This document shows, piece by piece, positions 28,905-37,134 of a stretch of 64,000 bases of DNA. A model generated the notes under the pieces. That model worked only from the letters and a program-made list of their open reading frames with translations. It made no database searches and had not been told where the DNA came from. The stretch is from assembly GCA_965215475.1 (NCBI GenBank), contig OZ244061.1, forward strand, positions 1,860,001 to 1,924,000, given 5' to 3'. Within the stretch, counting starts at the first letter, position 1. Each line of letters begins with the position of its first letter. A program made the position numbers and the translations under genes. Source of the stretch: Bin80 sp965215475 (lineage in GTDB: Bacteria > Bacteroidota > Rhodothermia > Rhodothermales > Bin80).

Positions 28905-30098
28905 ATGAAAGGACTCCATATCCGCACTTGCATGAGATTTGGCATGGTACTCGTCTGGGGGGCGAGCCTGACATTTTGTGCATGGGGGCAGATCACAAGA
29001 CTGCCCCACGCTGATACTACTAGTGGAAATTATTTTGGAACCGCGGTTGCACTCGATGGGCATCGGGCAATTGTTGGGGCCAGCGGCGAAAAATCCTGTG
29101 GGGATGGAGGAGGAGCCGCATACATCTTTGAGTTGACTGATTCTACTGGGTATTGGGAAAAAACTGCACGACTTCTCCCCAATGATTGCGATGCGGGGCT
29201 TACGTTTGGGCAAAAAGTCGCCATTGAAGGTCATGTCGCTCTTGTTGCGGCTAGTCAGGAATACTTCGCAACCCAGAGATCCAATGCCATCTATGTGTTT
29301 GAAGTAAATGACCAAGGAGAATGGACTCAGACGGCACGCCTGACGAGTGAGGGGGATTTTGGAGCGATTGGTACGGCAGTGGCTATGCATAATCACCGTG
29401 CACTCATAACGACATCTGGAGATCCAACCCCGAATAGTCAAAAAGATGGAGTTGCGTTTATCTACGAGAAAGAAAATGAGCGATGGAGCCTAGCACATCA
29501 GTTCGCGGGTTCCGGGAATATTCGAAGGGGTATTTTTGGTGGGAATGCAGCACTTCATGAGAATATTGTTGCCGTTGCAAGCAGTGCCTATTTCAGTCGG
29601 CGGGCGGGATCTGTGTATATTTTCGAGCTTGACCCGGATGGATTCTGGTCTGAATCTGCCCATCTGGAAGGAATTGAGGGCTTTTATATTTCCCTGGATC
29701 TTTATGGGAATGAGTTATTGGTCGGTCAATCAAGGGGGGGCTCTCGCGAGTCTGGGCAAGCAACATTTTTTACTCGAGATTCAACAGGGGCGTGGTTGAA
29801 AACAGCGACTTTAGCCCCCCCGACTCCCTATCGCAAAGGGGCATTCGGAACTGAAGTGGCGCTCTATAAGGATCGTGCACTTGTAGTGGGCTATGATGAA
29901 CAGTTGCGACTGAATTTTAATGTTGATCGTGTGGTCTACATCTATGCCCGCCGAGATGGGCGATGGCATTATCAGGGAATTATTGATATTGGCGAAGCTT
30001 CATTTGGTAACTCGATTGATTTGTATGAGAATATCGCACTTGTCGGTGCTGCAGGAAGCTCCGACCCGGGTAAAGCCTATGTCATCAGAATTCCATGA
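28905..30098 (+). CDS. Secreted FG-GAP seven-blade beta-propeller protein
   Basis: A 397-residue exported protein, function unknown. The ATG at 28905, 2 bp after the ABC-F stop, is preferred over an open frame from 28878; it gives a signal peptide ending near TFCAWGQ. Seven FG-GAP-like repeats can be counted, including FGTAVALDGHRAIVGAS, FGQKVAIEGHVALVAAS, IGTAVAMHNHRALITTSG, FGTEVALYKDRALVVGY and FGNSIDLYENIALVGAAG, enough to close one integrin-alpha-type propeller. No sorting tail or lipobox. Its repeats match the N-terminal half of the protein at 58395. Its TGA overlaps the pnuC ATG. Confidence 0.8.
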   Translation: MKGLHIRTCMRFGMVLVWGASLTFCAWGQITRLPHADTTSGNYFGTAVALDGHRAIVGASGEKSCGDGGGAAYIFELTDSTGYWEKTARLLPNDCDAGLTFGQKVAIEGHVALVAASQEYFATQRSNAIYVFEVNDQGEWTQTARLTSEGDFGAIGTAVAMHNHRALITTSGDPTPNSQKDGVAFIYEKENERWSLAHQFAGSGNIRRGIFGGNAALHENIVAVASSAYFSRRAGSVYIFELDPDGFWSESAHLEGIEGFYISLDLYGNELLVGQSRGGSRESGQATFFTRDSTGAWLKTATLAPPTPYRKGAFGTEVALYKDRALVVGYDEQLRLNFNVDRVVYIYARRDGRWHYQGIIDIGEASFGNSIDLYENIALVGAAGSSDPGKAYVIRIP

Positions 30099-30679
30099 AT
30101 CTGGACCTAGTACTTGAGAGCATTGCTGTCTTGACAGGCGTCCTATGCGTATGGTTCAATGTTCGGCAAAATATCTGGACATGGCCGACAGCAATCATCA
30201 GTAGTATTCTTTTTGGTATTGTGTTTTTTGAGGCACGGTTGTATACCACGATGCTCCTGCAGGGGCTCTTCATTGGAATATCAATCTATGGATGGAGGTC
30301 TTGGCTAACCGGTGGCCCAGAAGGGGGCACCTTGTTTGTGACTCGGCTTCACAAAAGGATGGGATTCGTACTGCTTCTGCTCACGATGGCAGGGGCGACA
30401 GGATTTGCACTAGCTCTCCACTACATCACTGCATCCGAATATCCGATCTTTGAAGGCCTCACGACGATGCTGAGTGTGATCGCCAGTTGGATGGCGGCTC
30501 GGAAAATTCTCGAAAGCTGGCTGGTCTGGATCGTAACCGATGCGATATATGTTGGGTTGTACTTAGCGACCGATCTCTATCTCACGCTTCTCTTGTATCT
30601 ATTGTATTTGGGGCTCGCAACTACGGGATTTATCGCTTGGCGTGATTCTTATCGAAATCGTCTTCGCGGAGCAATCTGA
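30095..30679 (+). CDS. pnuC: PnuC-type nicotinamide riboside/mononucleotide transporter
   Basis: A 194-residue inner-membrane facilitator of the PnuC family, which takes up nicotinamide riboside for NAD salvage. Family signals: VWFNVRQNIWTWPTAIISSILFG, FEARLYTTMLLQGLF, IYGWRSWLTGG, the YPIFEGLTTMLSVIASWM segment and SWLVWIVTDAIYVGLYL with the tryptophans that line the binding site in relatives. About seven membrane helices. It starts inside the stop of the FG-GAP gene (ATGA overlap). No NadR or NrtR gene is visible. It is the last core gene before the mobile island. Confidence 0.9.
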   Translation: MNLDLVLESIAVLTGVLCVWFNVRQNIWTWPTAIISSILFGIVFFEARLYTTMLLQGLFIGISIYGWRSWLTGGPEGGTLFVTRLHKRMGFVLLLLTMAGATGFALALHYITASEYPIFEGLTTMLSVIASWMAARKILESWLVWIVTDAIYVGLYLATDLYLTLLLYLLYLGLATTGFIAWRDSYRNRLRGAI

Positions 30680-30754
30680 GATCTACAGATCTATCCTATA
30701 TAAGTCTCATTTACAGCATCATAGATGTTGTGATCACATATTCTGTAGATCCCC

Positions 30755-30774
30755 TCATCTTACATCCACGGGAG
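30755..30774 (-). other. Displaced original 3' end of ietS
   Basis: Read on the minus strand across the joined target site, these bases continue the ietS frame as ...R-T-P-V-D-V-R-stop, with a TGA at 30755-30757. IS copy 1 now separates this tail from the rest of the gene. This shows that the island's left edge lies between pnuC and this point. Confidence 0.75.
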
Positions 30775-30782
30775 TCCTAGGG
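30775..30782. repeat. Target-site duplication, left side of IS copy 1
   Basis: TCCTAGGG, identical to 33318-33325 on the other side of the element. Confidence 0.9.
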
Positions 30783-30806
30783 CTGCCTTGTTATCAATAC
30801 TTATAT

Positions 30807-30835
30807 TTGACAATAAAACTTTTATTGCGTATTCT
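30807..30835 (+). promoter_or_regulatory. Transposase promoter of IS copy 1
   Basis: TTGACA at 30807-30812, a 17-bp spacer, then TATTCT at 30830-30835, about 21 bp before the likely start codon. The spacer overlaps a 15-base palindrome AATAAAACTTTTATT, which could serve as an operator. The -35 box lies inside the left inverted repeat, a common arrangement that allows transposase autoregulation. Copy 2 has the same at 39862-39890. Confidence 0.6.
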
Positions 30836-30856
30836 TGTGTTATTCTTCACTTTACT

Positions 30857-33148
30857 ATGCAAAAAATGCAAGTACAGCAAACCATTTTAGCGACTCTTCG
30901 GAGCGATTTGCCGACCTTGTCCGAGCTCGTCACCTCAAATCAGGACAAGAGTCGTCAGGCTCTCGGGAAACTGATTTGTTCAAAGTTCAAGTTGTTGAAT
31001 ACCAAGGGACGACCTCGTATTTCCGGTTGCATGAAGGCGTTATATGTTCTGGAAGAGGAAGGACATGTTTCGCTTCCCAAGCCTCAGACGGCTTCCTTTG
31101 TTCGTGGTCCGCGTCTACTGGAGGAAAGTGTTCCAGCCCCGGTTGACGTTCCCGCAGATGTGCGGCAGATTCAGGATTTGGAGATTCTTCTGGTCACGGG
31201 TTCGCAGGCTCGTGCAATCTGGAATACGCTTCTCGCTCGGGAGCACCCAAAAGGAACGACTACATTTGCGGGTGCTCAGGTGCGGTATTTGATTCGGAGT
31301 ACCTCTGGGTACCTGGGTGCGGTGGGCTTTTCCGCCGCGGCATTGCATCTAGGGGCACGCGATGCCTGGATGGCATGGGATCTCAGCACCCGTATGCAAA
31401 ACCTGTATCGTGTCGCGAACCTCAGTCGGTTTTTGATCCGCCCAGAGATTCGTTGCAAGAATTTGGCGAGTTCCATCTTAGCACGCGTTTTGCATCGACT
31501 TCCCTCTGATTTTATGGCCCGCTATGATTATGCGCCCTATGTGGTAGAAACGTTTGTGGGTCCAGACTACGATGGAACTTGTTTTCGGGCTGCGGGATTT
31601 CACTATCTAGGGCGTACAAAGGGACAGGGACGGCATGCGTCGGCTACGGATGCGCCCAAGTCAAAGAAAAAGATATTTGCCTATGAGTTGGATCCAAACT
31701 GGCGTACACACCTGGGGGTTCCCTTTGTGGACTTATATCCGCGTCTGGAGCCGGGCACTGGATTGGATGCGGACCACTGGGCGAATCAGGAGTTTGGCCG
31801 TGCAGAGCTTGGGGATCGTCGTCGCACGGCCCGCTTGGTCAAAAGTGTACGTCTGATGGCCAACACGGTCGGTACACCTGGCACGGCATCCCCCAAGCGC
31901 GATTCCGCGGCACTTCAGGGGTACTACAGGTTCTTTGCAAAGGCCGATGAACTCGGCATTTCCAATGAGGATATTCATGCCCCGCATTTGCAACGGACCA
32001 TTGAGCGAATGCGAACCCAAGAGACGGTGCTTTTTATTCAGGATGGCACCAAACTCTCGTTCACGACGCGAACCAATACAGAGGGCTTTGATGTCATTGG
32101 AGAAAACCAGACCAGTGCAAAGGCCTACGGAATTCGTCTCCATGCAACGATTGCCGTGAGTGCAGAGGAAGGACTTCCATTAGGGATCGTGAACTGCAGT
32201 TATGGGAAACAGACCCCAAAAACACAGACTTGGCTGGATGGACTGCATGCGGTTGAGAAAGCCAGCGAAACGCTGCCTCGCAAAACTCGTGCAATTTGTG
32301 TGATGGACCGAGAGGCCGATGCATTTGAGATTTTGTCCGAGCAGCGCGCCTTACAGCGAACCGAGATTTTGGTGCGGGCCAAACATGACCGTGTGCTGGA
32401 CAAGTCCAAAAACACCCGACTTTTCAGGACCATGCGAAAGGGATCGCCTGCCGGGCTAGTAGAGTTGAAGGTGGAGGATTTGAGTCGTCGGATGAAATCG
32501 GGGCGTGTGACCAGTGAAGGTCGGCCGGGCCGAAATGCGCGTATGGAAATTCGCTTCCGTAAAGTGATGCTTCCCCCAACCAAGGATCCAGCGCACGCTC
32601 CCATGCCCGTTTGGGGGGTCCATCTACGTGAACTTAATCCACCTGAGGATGCAAAGCCGATTGAATGGTATTTGGTAACGACACAAGAGGTTACAAGCCT
32701 GAAAGAGGCACAGCAGATGATTAACTATTACAAGTTGCGCTGGCGTGTGGAAGATACCTTTCGGGTGCTCAAGAGTGGCTGTAAGGTAGAAAAGTTACGG
32801 TTCCAGAAACCAAAGGTCCTGCATCGGGTACTGACGGTATACATGATTATTACCTGGCGCATCATGCTAATGACTCTAATGGGACGTGTGGCGGGGGACT
32901 TGGAGATGGAGGTGTTTTTCAGAGGATCCGAGGCGAAGATGCTCCAAGTCTATGCTGAGAATTATCGACTTCCTGTTCCCACAAACGTATCTTCGGCGAT
33001 CCTGACGGTGGCGATGATGGGGGGCTATATGAACCGTAAACATGATCCACCGCCCGGTCATGAGATCATGTGGCGTGGCTATTCAAGTTTGCAGATCCGC
33101 GCCGTTGCGTATGAGGAGTTGGAAGCCATAGGTAAAGTAAACTGGTAG
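30857..33148 (+). CDS. DruA-like (DUF4338) / IS4-type DDE transposase fusion, copy 1
   Basis: A 763-residue protein, far longer than the 450-480 of Tn5-type transposases, because of an N-terminal addition. Residues 1-75 are a small helical domain ending in a LEEEGHVSLP turn, as in DUF4338 proteins. Residues about 105-295 match the DruA/DUF4338 family: RYLIRSTSGYLGAVGFSAAA, LGARDAWMAWDLSTRMQNLY, RFLIRPEIRCKNLASSILAR, ETFVGPDYDGTCFRAAGF and LGRTKGQGR. Residues about 305-763 are the transposase: Tn5-like DNA-binding part (HWANQEFGRAELGDRRRTAR), catalytic D396 (FIQDGT), D484 (VMDREAD) and E632 within the Y625-R628-E632-K639 YREK signature. The start at 30857 is chosen for promoter spacing; the frame is open further upstream. 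Confidence 0.9.
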   Translation: MQKMQVQQTILATLRSDLPTLSELVTSNQDKSRQALGKLICSKFKLLNTKGRPRISGCMKALYVLEEEGHVSLPKPQTASFVRGPRLLEESVPAPVDVPADVRQIQDLEILLVTGSQARAIWNTLLAREHPKGTTTFAGAQVRYLIRSTSGYLGAVGFSAAALHLGARDAWMAWDLSTRMQNLYRVANLSRFLIRPEIRCKNLASSILARVLHRLPSDFMARYDYAPYVVETFVGPDYDGTCFRAAGFHYLGRTKGQGRHASATDAPKSKKKIFAYELDPNWRTHLGVPFVDLYPRLEPGTGLDADHWANQEFGRAELGDRRRTARLVKSVRLMANTVGTPGTASPKRDSAALQGYYRFFAKADELGISNEDIHAPHLQRTIERMRTQETVLFIQDGTKLSFTTRTNTEGFDVIGENQTSAKAYGIRLHATIAVSAEEGLPLGIVNCSYGKQTPKTQTWLDGLHAVEKASETLPRKTRAICVMDREADAFEILSEQRALQRTEILVRAKHDRVLDKSKNTRLFRTMRKGSPAGLVELKVEDLSRRMKSGRVTSEGRPGRNARMEIRFRKVMLPPTKDPAHAPMPVWGVHLRELNPPEDAKPIEWYLVTTQEVTSLKEAQQMINYYKLRWRVEDTFRVLKSGCKVEKLRFQKPKVLHRVLTVYMIITWRIMLMTLMGRVAGDLEMEVFFRGSEAKMLQVYAENYRLPVPTNVSSAILTVAMMGGYMNRKHDPPPGHEIMWRGYSSLQIRAVAYEELEAIGKVNW

Positions 33149-33306
33149 AGAATCCGTCTGTGTAGACCGGTTGATTCAAGAGTATTTTTCCAGGACTTCA
33201 ACTCGGAAATCATGCTGAAATGGAATGGTCTGGAAGGCTATACCATACAAATTCTTGAAATTTGTGATGGATCTACGCATACTTAATTGTCAAAATATAC
33301 TTTTGG

Positions 33307-35907
33307 CTACAGGGCAGTCCTAGGGCGTACAGAGAGTCGTTCGCGGACTTGCTCATAGATTGGAATTCGGTATGTCATATTCCCCGTGACTTCCATGGTT
33401 ACCGCCAAGCCAAACCGAATATGACGGAGTATATCACCGGCATCTTTGCGGCAGTTTATCTTTACGATCATCTGACTGCCGTCTTGGACACCCGTACTGC
33501 GCCCCTCAAAAATTTCGTGCTGTAGTGTTCCTCGTTGTACGGCGTTGTGATCTGCGTTGGAACGGCGATTGATTTTAATGTTTTCCTGAGGCTTGTCAAA
33601 TCGAGGCTTATTAAACCAAAGATGGGCAACGCGATATTTCTGGCTCCGGCTATTGATCGGAGAGATCCAAGACAATGTGATAATGATACGTATTTCTGGA
33701 TGAGTATCTGCAAAGACTGGTGGCAGTGGAAGCACAAATTCTGCCGCTTCCCCGTCTAGCAATAACCCAAAACCGATTACGGTCACTCGCTGATCATCAC
33801 CCATCCTTACCCGCTTGAAGTTGGGTTGACCATATCCGAGAAACCGCACTACATATTTTCGAAAAGTCCGTGGATTATCGCCTGAACTGAGAGAATCTGC
33901 AAGCGGACTGTGCATCTCTCCCCATTCTGCCCCATGTACAAGCAACGTTTTCATCAATACTGCATCGAATTCCTCCGGGATTTCAGCTTCTGGCCGAATT
34001 CGTAGCGATTCCAGCAACTCGTAGAAAAAATATGCCTCTCGGGTCCCGAGTGCTGCAGCGTTACTCGTCCCTCGCGTGTACGTCGTAGCATTCAATGTAC
34101 CCACAGACCCCGGCGTCGCCACACACTGTCCAACCTGCCCCGAATCATCTAGACGAACCAGAATAGTTCCTTCTGGCGAGATAGGAGCCTCGGAAAGTAA
34201 CTGTCTTCCCCCTGGCAAATAAATATCCGGCTTGATCGCTCTCCGATAGCCCGGCCCATGTGCGGACATGACACTAGGTATTTGAGCTCCCAGAGGATCA
34301 ACCAAGTGATTCGGTAATGGGCCAAAATCGTCCATATGAATCGCCCCTACTGTCACACCGTTTAGCGTCTCCGCAGGTGACAACAGCCTCCGGTTTCTAG
34401 TGTCTTCCGCAATGGCGGAAATTACTAATCGTTGCCTCTCTTTTTTTCTCAACTCATGGAATCTGCGAGTCTGTGTTCTTAGAGAGATAGGTTGAACATG
34501 GTTTCCAGCACTAACGACGAATAGGATGTTGTACTTGTACGACAACCAATCCAGCAACCGCGCCCATCCGCTCATTTCCCTCAAGAACGGGCGAGCCGGA
34601 TCACCGATTGATAGATTTACCACGCGAATCCTTGGCGATGCAGGTGGTTCACTGCTTTCCCCATCAAACATACGAACTATTGCACGATGTATAAGGTCCA
34701 CTGGTAAAATTTCGTCCGGTATTACTTCAATGAAACGATCGTCAAAACTTCTACGCGGCTGCATAATTGGGCGTACGTAGATCGGCCTTCGCAATGACTG
34801 CTCATTTACCTGAGAATTGAGGTCACCGTGACAAATCAACGAAGCCATGGCCGTTCCGTGACTTCGCTCCCTTGCCTGATACAAATCTTCATACCCGTCG
34901 GGGTCGTCTACTATCAAGCGACCATCCAACAATTTGTGTCTGGTCAAGGGCATCCCATCAAGCAATGCGAGCACAGGATCTCCGGCTATTTGGTGCTCCA
35001 GATCTGGTCGCTCCACAGGAACCACCTTTTCTGTTTCATTCTCAATAGGAACGGAACACTGCCCTACAGGGCGGAAAAACATGATATCGTCACACTGTAA
35101 TAATGCTAGATCCTGACGAGTTTCTGGCCGGTTGAGCAACTCATGGATATGGGAGATCTTGACTTGGCCCAGTATCGCATGATAGGCGATATCTTGGATG
35201 ACGCACTCGGTTACAATCTGTCCGTCAAGTTCCTTAACAAGACTTCGAACCCGATCGGTAGCATCTTGACGCCGATCAAAACTTTCACGGTACCAGAGTT
35301 CGACCTCGAAAGGTACTGTGCTCTGCCCGAACATCTCCCGATCTCGCCAGTCGTTCAGCACACCGGTGCCATCAAGGCGATCATTTACATCCCATGGCCG
35401 AATTTGGCGTAAATACTTGAAGACCTCCTTGAAGGGGGCTAAACCAGTACTGAATGATTCCTCAGAATTTCGTTGCCATGCACGGAATAGATTCTGGATT
35501 TCTGTCAGAGCCCGCTTATCAGACATCATCAGGAAAAGCCTGCCATTCAGGCTCCTCTCGGGATGACTAGCATCCTCAAACCCATCGCCCGGTTCGATCT
35601 CATTCACCTCATACTCGGCGAGCCACTCAAGTCCCCTAACCTTCTTGACCGCCTGAAAGAAATTCGCTATCGTTCCGATTGTCTCAAGGATCAATACCAT
35701 TTCCGGATCAATGCCAAGAGAACTATCTTGAAGAGCAATTCGCCGATTTTCTAACGCTTCCTGCAATCGCCGAAACTGAGGAGATAGTCGTTTTCTTTGT
35801 CTTTCGTCTTCTGGACGACTTATACCTCCGCCACTGCCACTCCGCCTTTCTCTGTCTGCACGTGCAGGCTTGGGAAACACCAAGATAGGATAATCACCGC
35901 TTGCCAT
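33307..35907 (-). CDS. ietS: Subtilisin-like (S8) protease, IetS-like component of an ietAS pair
   Basis: An 866-residue cytosolic protease without signal peptide. The catalytic residues are D317 (LALLDGMP), H350 (ERSHGTAMASL) and S615 (TRGTSNAAALG), with oxyanion N469 (VVSAGNH). Residues 1-300 are a long unrecognised N-terminal region and 640-866 a beta-rich C-terminal region. The gene lies 27 bp downstream of an AAA+ ATPase gene in the same order as ietA-ietS, described as a plasmid toxin-antitoxin pair in which the protease is toxic, and also as an anti-phage system. The last 11 bases come from IS copy 1: the final T-A-L-stop replaces native T-P-V-D-V-R-stop, so the reading frame lost almost nothing and activity is probably kept. 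Confidence 0.82.
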   Translation of the reverse strand: MASGDYPILVFPKPARADRERRSGSGGGISRPEDERQRKRLSPQFRRLQEALENRRIALQDSSLGIDPEMVLILETIGTIANFFQAVKKVRGLEWLAEYEVNEIEPGDGFEDASHPERSLNGRLFLMMSDKRALTEIQNLFRAWQRNSEESFSTGLAPFKEVFKYLRQIRPWDVNDRLDGTGVLNDWRDREMFGQSTVPFEVELWYRESFDRRQDATDRVRSLVKELDGQIVTECVIQDIAYHAILGQVKISHIHELLNRPETRQDLALLQCDDIMFFRPVGQCSVPIENETEKVVPVERPDLEHQIAGDPVLALLDGMPLTRHKLLDGRLIVDDPDGYEDLYQARERSHGTAMASLICHGDLNSQVNEQSLRRPIYVRPIMQPRRSFDDRFIEVIPDEILPVDLIHRAIVRMFDGESSEPPASPRIRVVNLSIGDPARPFLREMSGWARLLDWLSYKYNILFVVSAGNHVQPISLRTQTRRFHELRKKERQRLVISAIAEDTRNRRLLSPAETLNGVTVGAIHMDDFGPLPNHLVDPLGAQIPSVMSAHGPGYRRAIKPDIYLPGGRQLLSEAPISPEGTILVRLDDSGQVGQCVATPGSVGTLNATTYTRGTSNAAALGTREAYFFYELLESLRIRPEAEIPEEFDAVLMKTLLVHGAEWGEMHSPLADSLSSGDNPRTFRKYVVRFLGYGQPNFKRVRMGDDQRVTVIGFGLLLDGEAAEFVLPLPPVFADTHPEIRIIITLSWISPINSRSQKYRVAHLWFNKPRFDKPQENIKINRRSNADHNAVQRGTLQHEIFEGRSTGVQDGSQMIVKINCRKDAGDILRHIRFGLAVTMEVTGNMTYRIPIYEQVRERLSVRPRTAL
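33318..33325. repeat. Target-site duplication, right side of IS copy 1
   Basis: TCCTAGGG, identical to 30775-30782. It lies within the coding sequence of ietS. Confidence 0.9.
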
Positions 35908-35934
35908 AGCTTATTAATATTCAATTCAGTTCCC

Positions 35935-36906
35935 TCAGTTGGATACTGCTTTGAATCGATTTTCCCACTGTTGCAAACGATCATTTAGAACTTTCTCTGG
36001 ATGAGCCTTTGGCCCGTCTAGAACTATCTTCCGTAAGAAATCAATACAGAAATCCTCTACTTCTGCAAAACTCAATCCGTATAACTTCTGAGCCAAGTCC
36101 TTCGGCTCAATGTCGAATGAATGTCCCGTACGCTTCTCAAATTTACAGTACCATTTTTCAATTTGCCGCGGAGAAGGAAGATTAAGTTCAAGACGGACCT
36201 GAAACCTACGCCACACTGCTCGATCAAGTAACTCGGGATGATTACTGGCTGCCACCACAATCACATAGCTTGGCAACGCATCAATTTGCAATAATAGAGA
36301 GCTCACCACCCGTTTAATTTCACCTGTTTCATGAACATCGCCTCGCTCCTTGCCTACTGCATCAAACTCATCAAAAAACAGGACACAGTGCCGTGAGCGA
36401 GCGTGTTCAAATACCTGTGCAATGCGTTGTGCCGTTTCTCCCAAATAGCTGGCGATCACTGCCTCGTAACGAACAACCAAGAACGAAATACCCAAAGCAT
36501 CTGCCAACGCCTCGGCGAGTGTAGTTTTTCCATTCCCCGGTGGCCCCGTCAACAGTATTCGATTCCGGGGCTCTAGATTATAGGATCTGAGCAAATCCGA
36601 CCTATGATGTTCTGCAATCAGTTCTCTCACTGTCTCGGATACTAATGGCAATAGTACTAGGTCGTCTAACCTGCGCACGGGAGCCTTCTCAAACACCATT
36701 GGCTTATTCGACGAATTCGGGAGAAAGACGGCATTCGTCTTTCTCCCATTTCCGTTTTGGAGTTGAGTCAATAATCGATCTGCAAGAACAGTGTGCTTCT
36801 TGGCCCGCTCGTTAGCGGCCAATGCTTCAACAGTTTCCCGTATTTTCGCCTGATCACCCAAGCAACTGGCGCGGACGAGATTAAGGATTAGATCTGCTCG
36901 TGCCAT
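35935..36906 (-). CDS. ietA: AAA+ ATPase, IetA-like component of an ietAS pair
   Basis: A 323-residue AAA+ ATPase. Residues 1-80 are a helical N-terminal region (DLILNLVRASCLGDQAKIRE, LLTQLQNGNG). The ATPase core has Walker A GPPGNGKT at 121-128, Walker B VLFFDE at 175-180, sensor 1 AASN at about 219-222 and the arginine pair in DRAVWRRFQVRLELNLPS (R233/R234). IetA-like ATPases act as antitoxin or controller of the partner subtilase. It is first in a two-gene operon with ietS. Upstream, 228 AT-rich bases (36907-37134) separate it from the ISL3 element and should hold its promoter, but no clear promoter boxes were seen. Confidence 0.85.
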   Translation of the reverse strand: MARADLILNLVRASCLGDQAKIRETVEALAANERAKKHTVLADRLLTQLQNGNGRKTNAVFLPNSSNKPMVFEKAPVRRLDDLVLLPLVSETVRELIAEHHRSDLLRSYNLEPRNRILLTGPPGNGKTTLAEALADALGISFLVVRYEAVIASYLGETAQRIAQVFEHARSRHCVLFFDEFDAVGKERGDVHETGEIKRVVSSLLLQIDALPSYVIVVAASNHPELLDRAVWRRFQVRLELNLPSPRQIEKWYCKFEKRTGHSFDIEPKDLAQKLYGLSFAEVEDFCIDFLRKIVLDGPKAHPEKVLNDRLQQWENRFKAVSN

Positions 36907-37134
36907 CTTCAGTTCCTTAACTGTATCAGAATCATCACAAGAACAAGGAATATTTTTCTTCTACAAAGACACATATTGCCGATCCACCGTTAGCGAAATA
37001 TTGTAAAATTTAGAAGATATACGCAATTGTACAAAGAATCTTTAAAAATAGGTTCTATCACCATTTGTATGGAATTGATTAATTTTGGTTTCACCAAAAT
37101 TATTTTTCATGCTTGATACTTATTTAAAAAATTT

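Larger units (their letters stand above)
30783..33317 (+). mobile_element. IS4-superfamily insertion sequence, copy 1 (2,535 bp)
   Basis: Complete element. The ends are imperfect inverted repeats of about 30 bp: the left starts CTGCCTTGTTATCAATACTT and the right, read inward, CTGCCCTGTAGCCAAAAGTA, converging again at TTTGACAAT. It is flanked by the 8-bp duplication TCCTAGGG and carries one gene (30857-33148). A second copy of the same length lies at 39838-42372; I found only two base differences, both in the last 150 codons. Insertion was in the last codons of ietS. Confidence 0.95.

Noticed and set aside
31115..32604. Antisense genes within the IS transposase
   Set aside because: These open frames are mirror images of the conserved transposase reading frame and appear identically in both copies.
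30857..33148. A Druantia defence system, because of the DruA-like domain
   Set aside because: No DruE-type helicase or other Druantia genes are nearby, and the domain is part of a transposase inside a defined IS.
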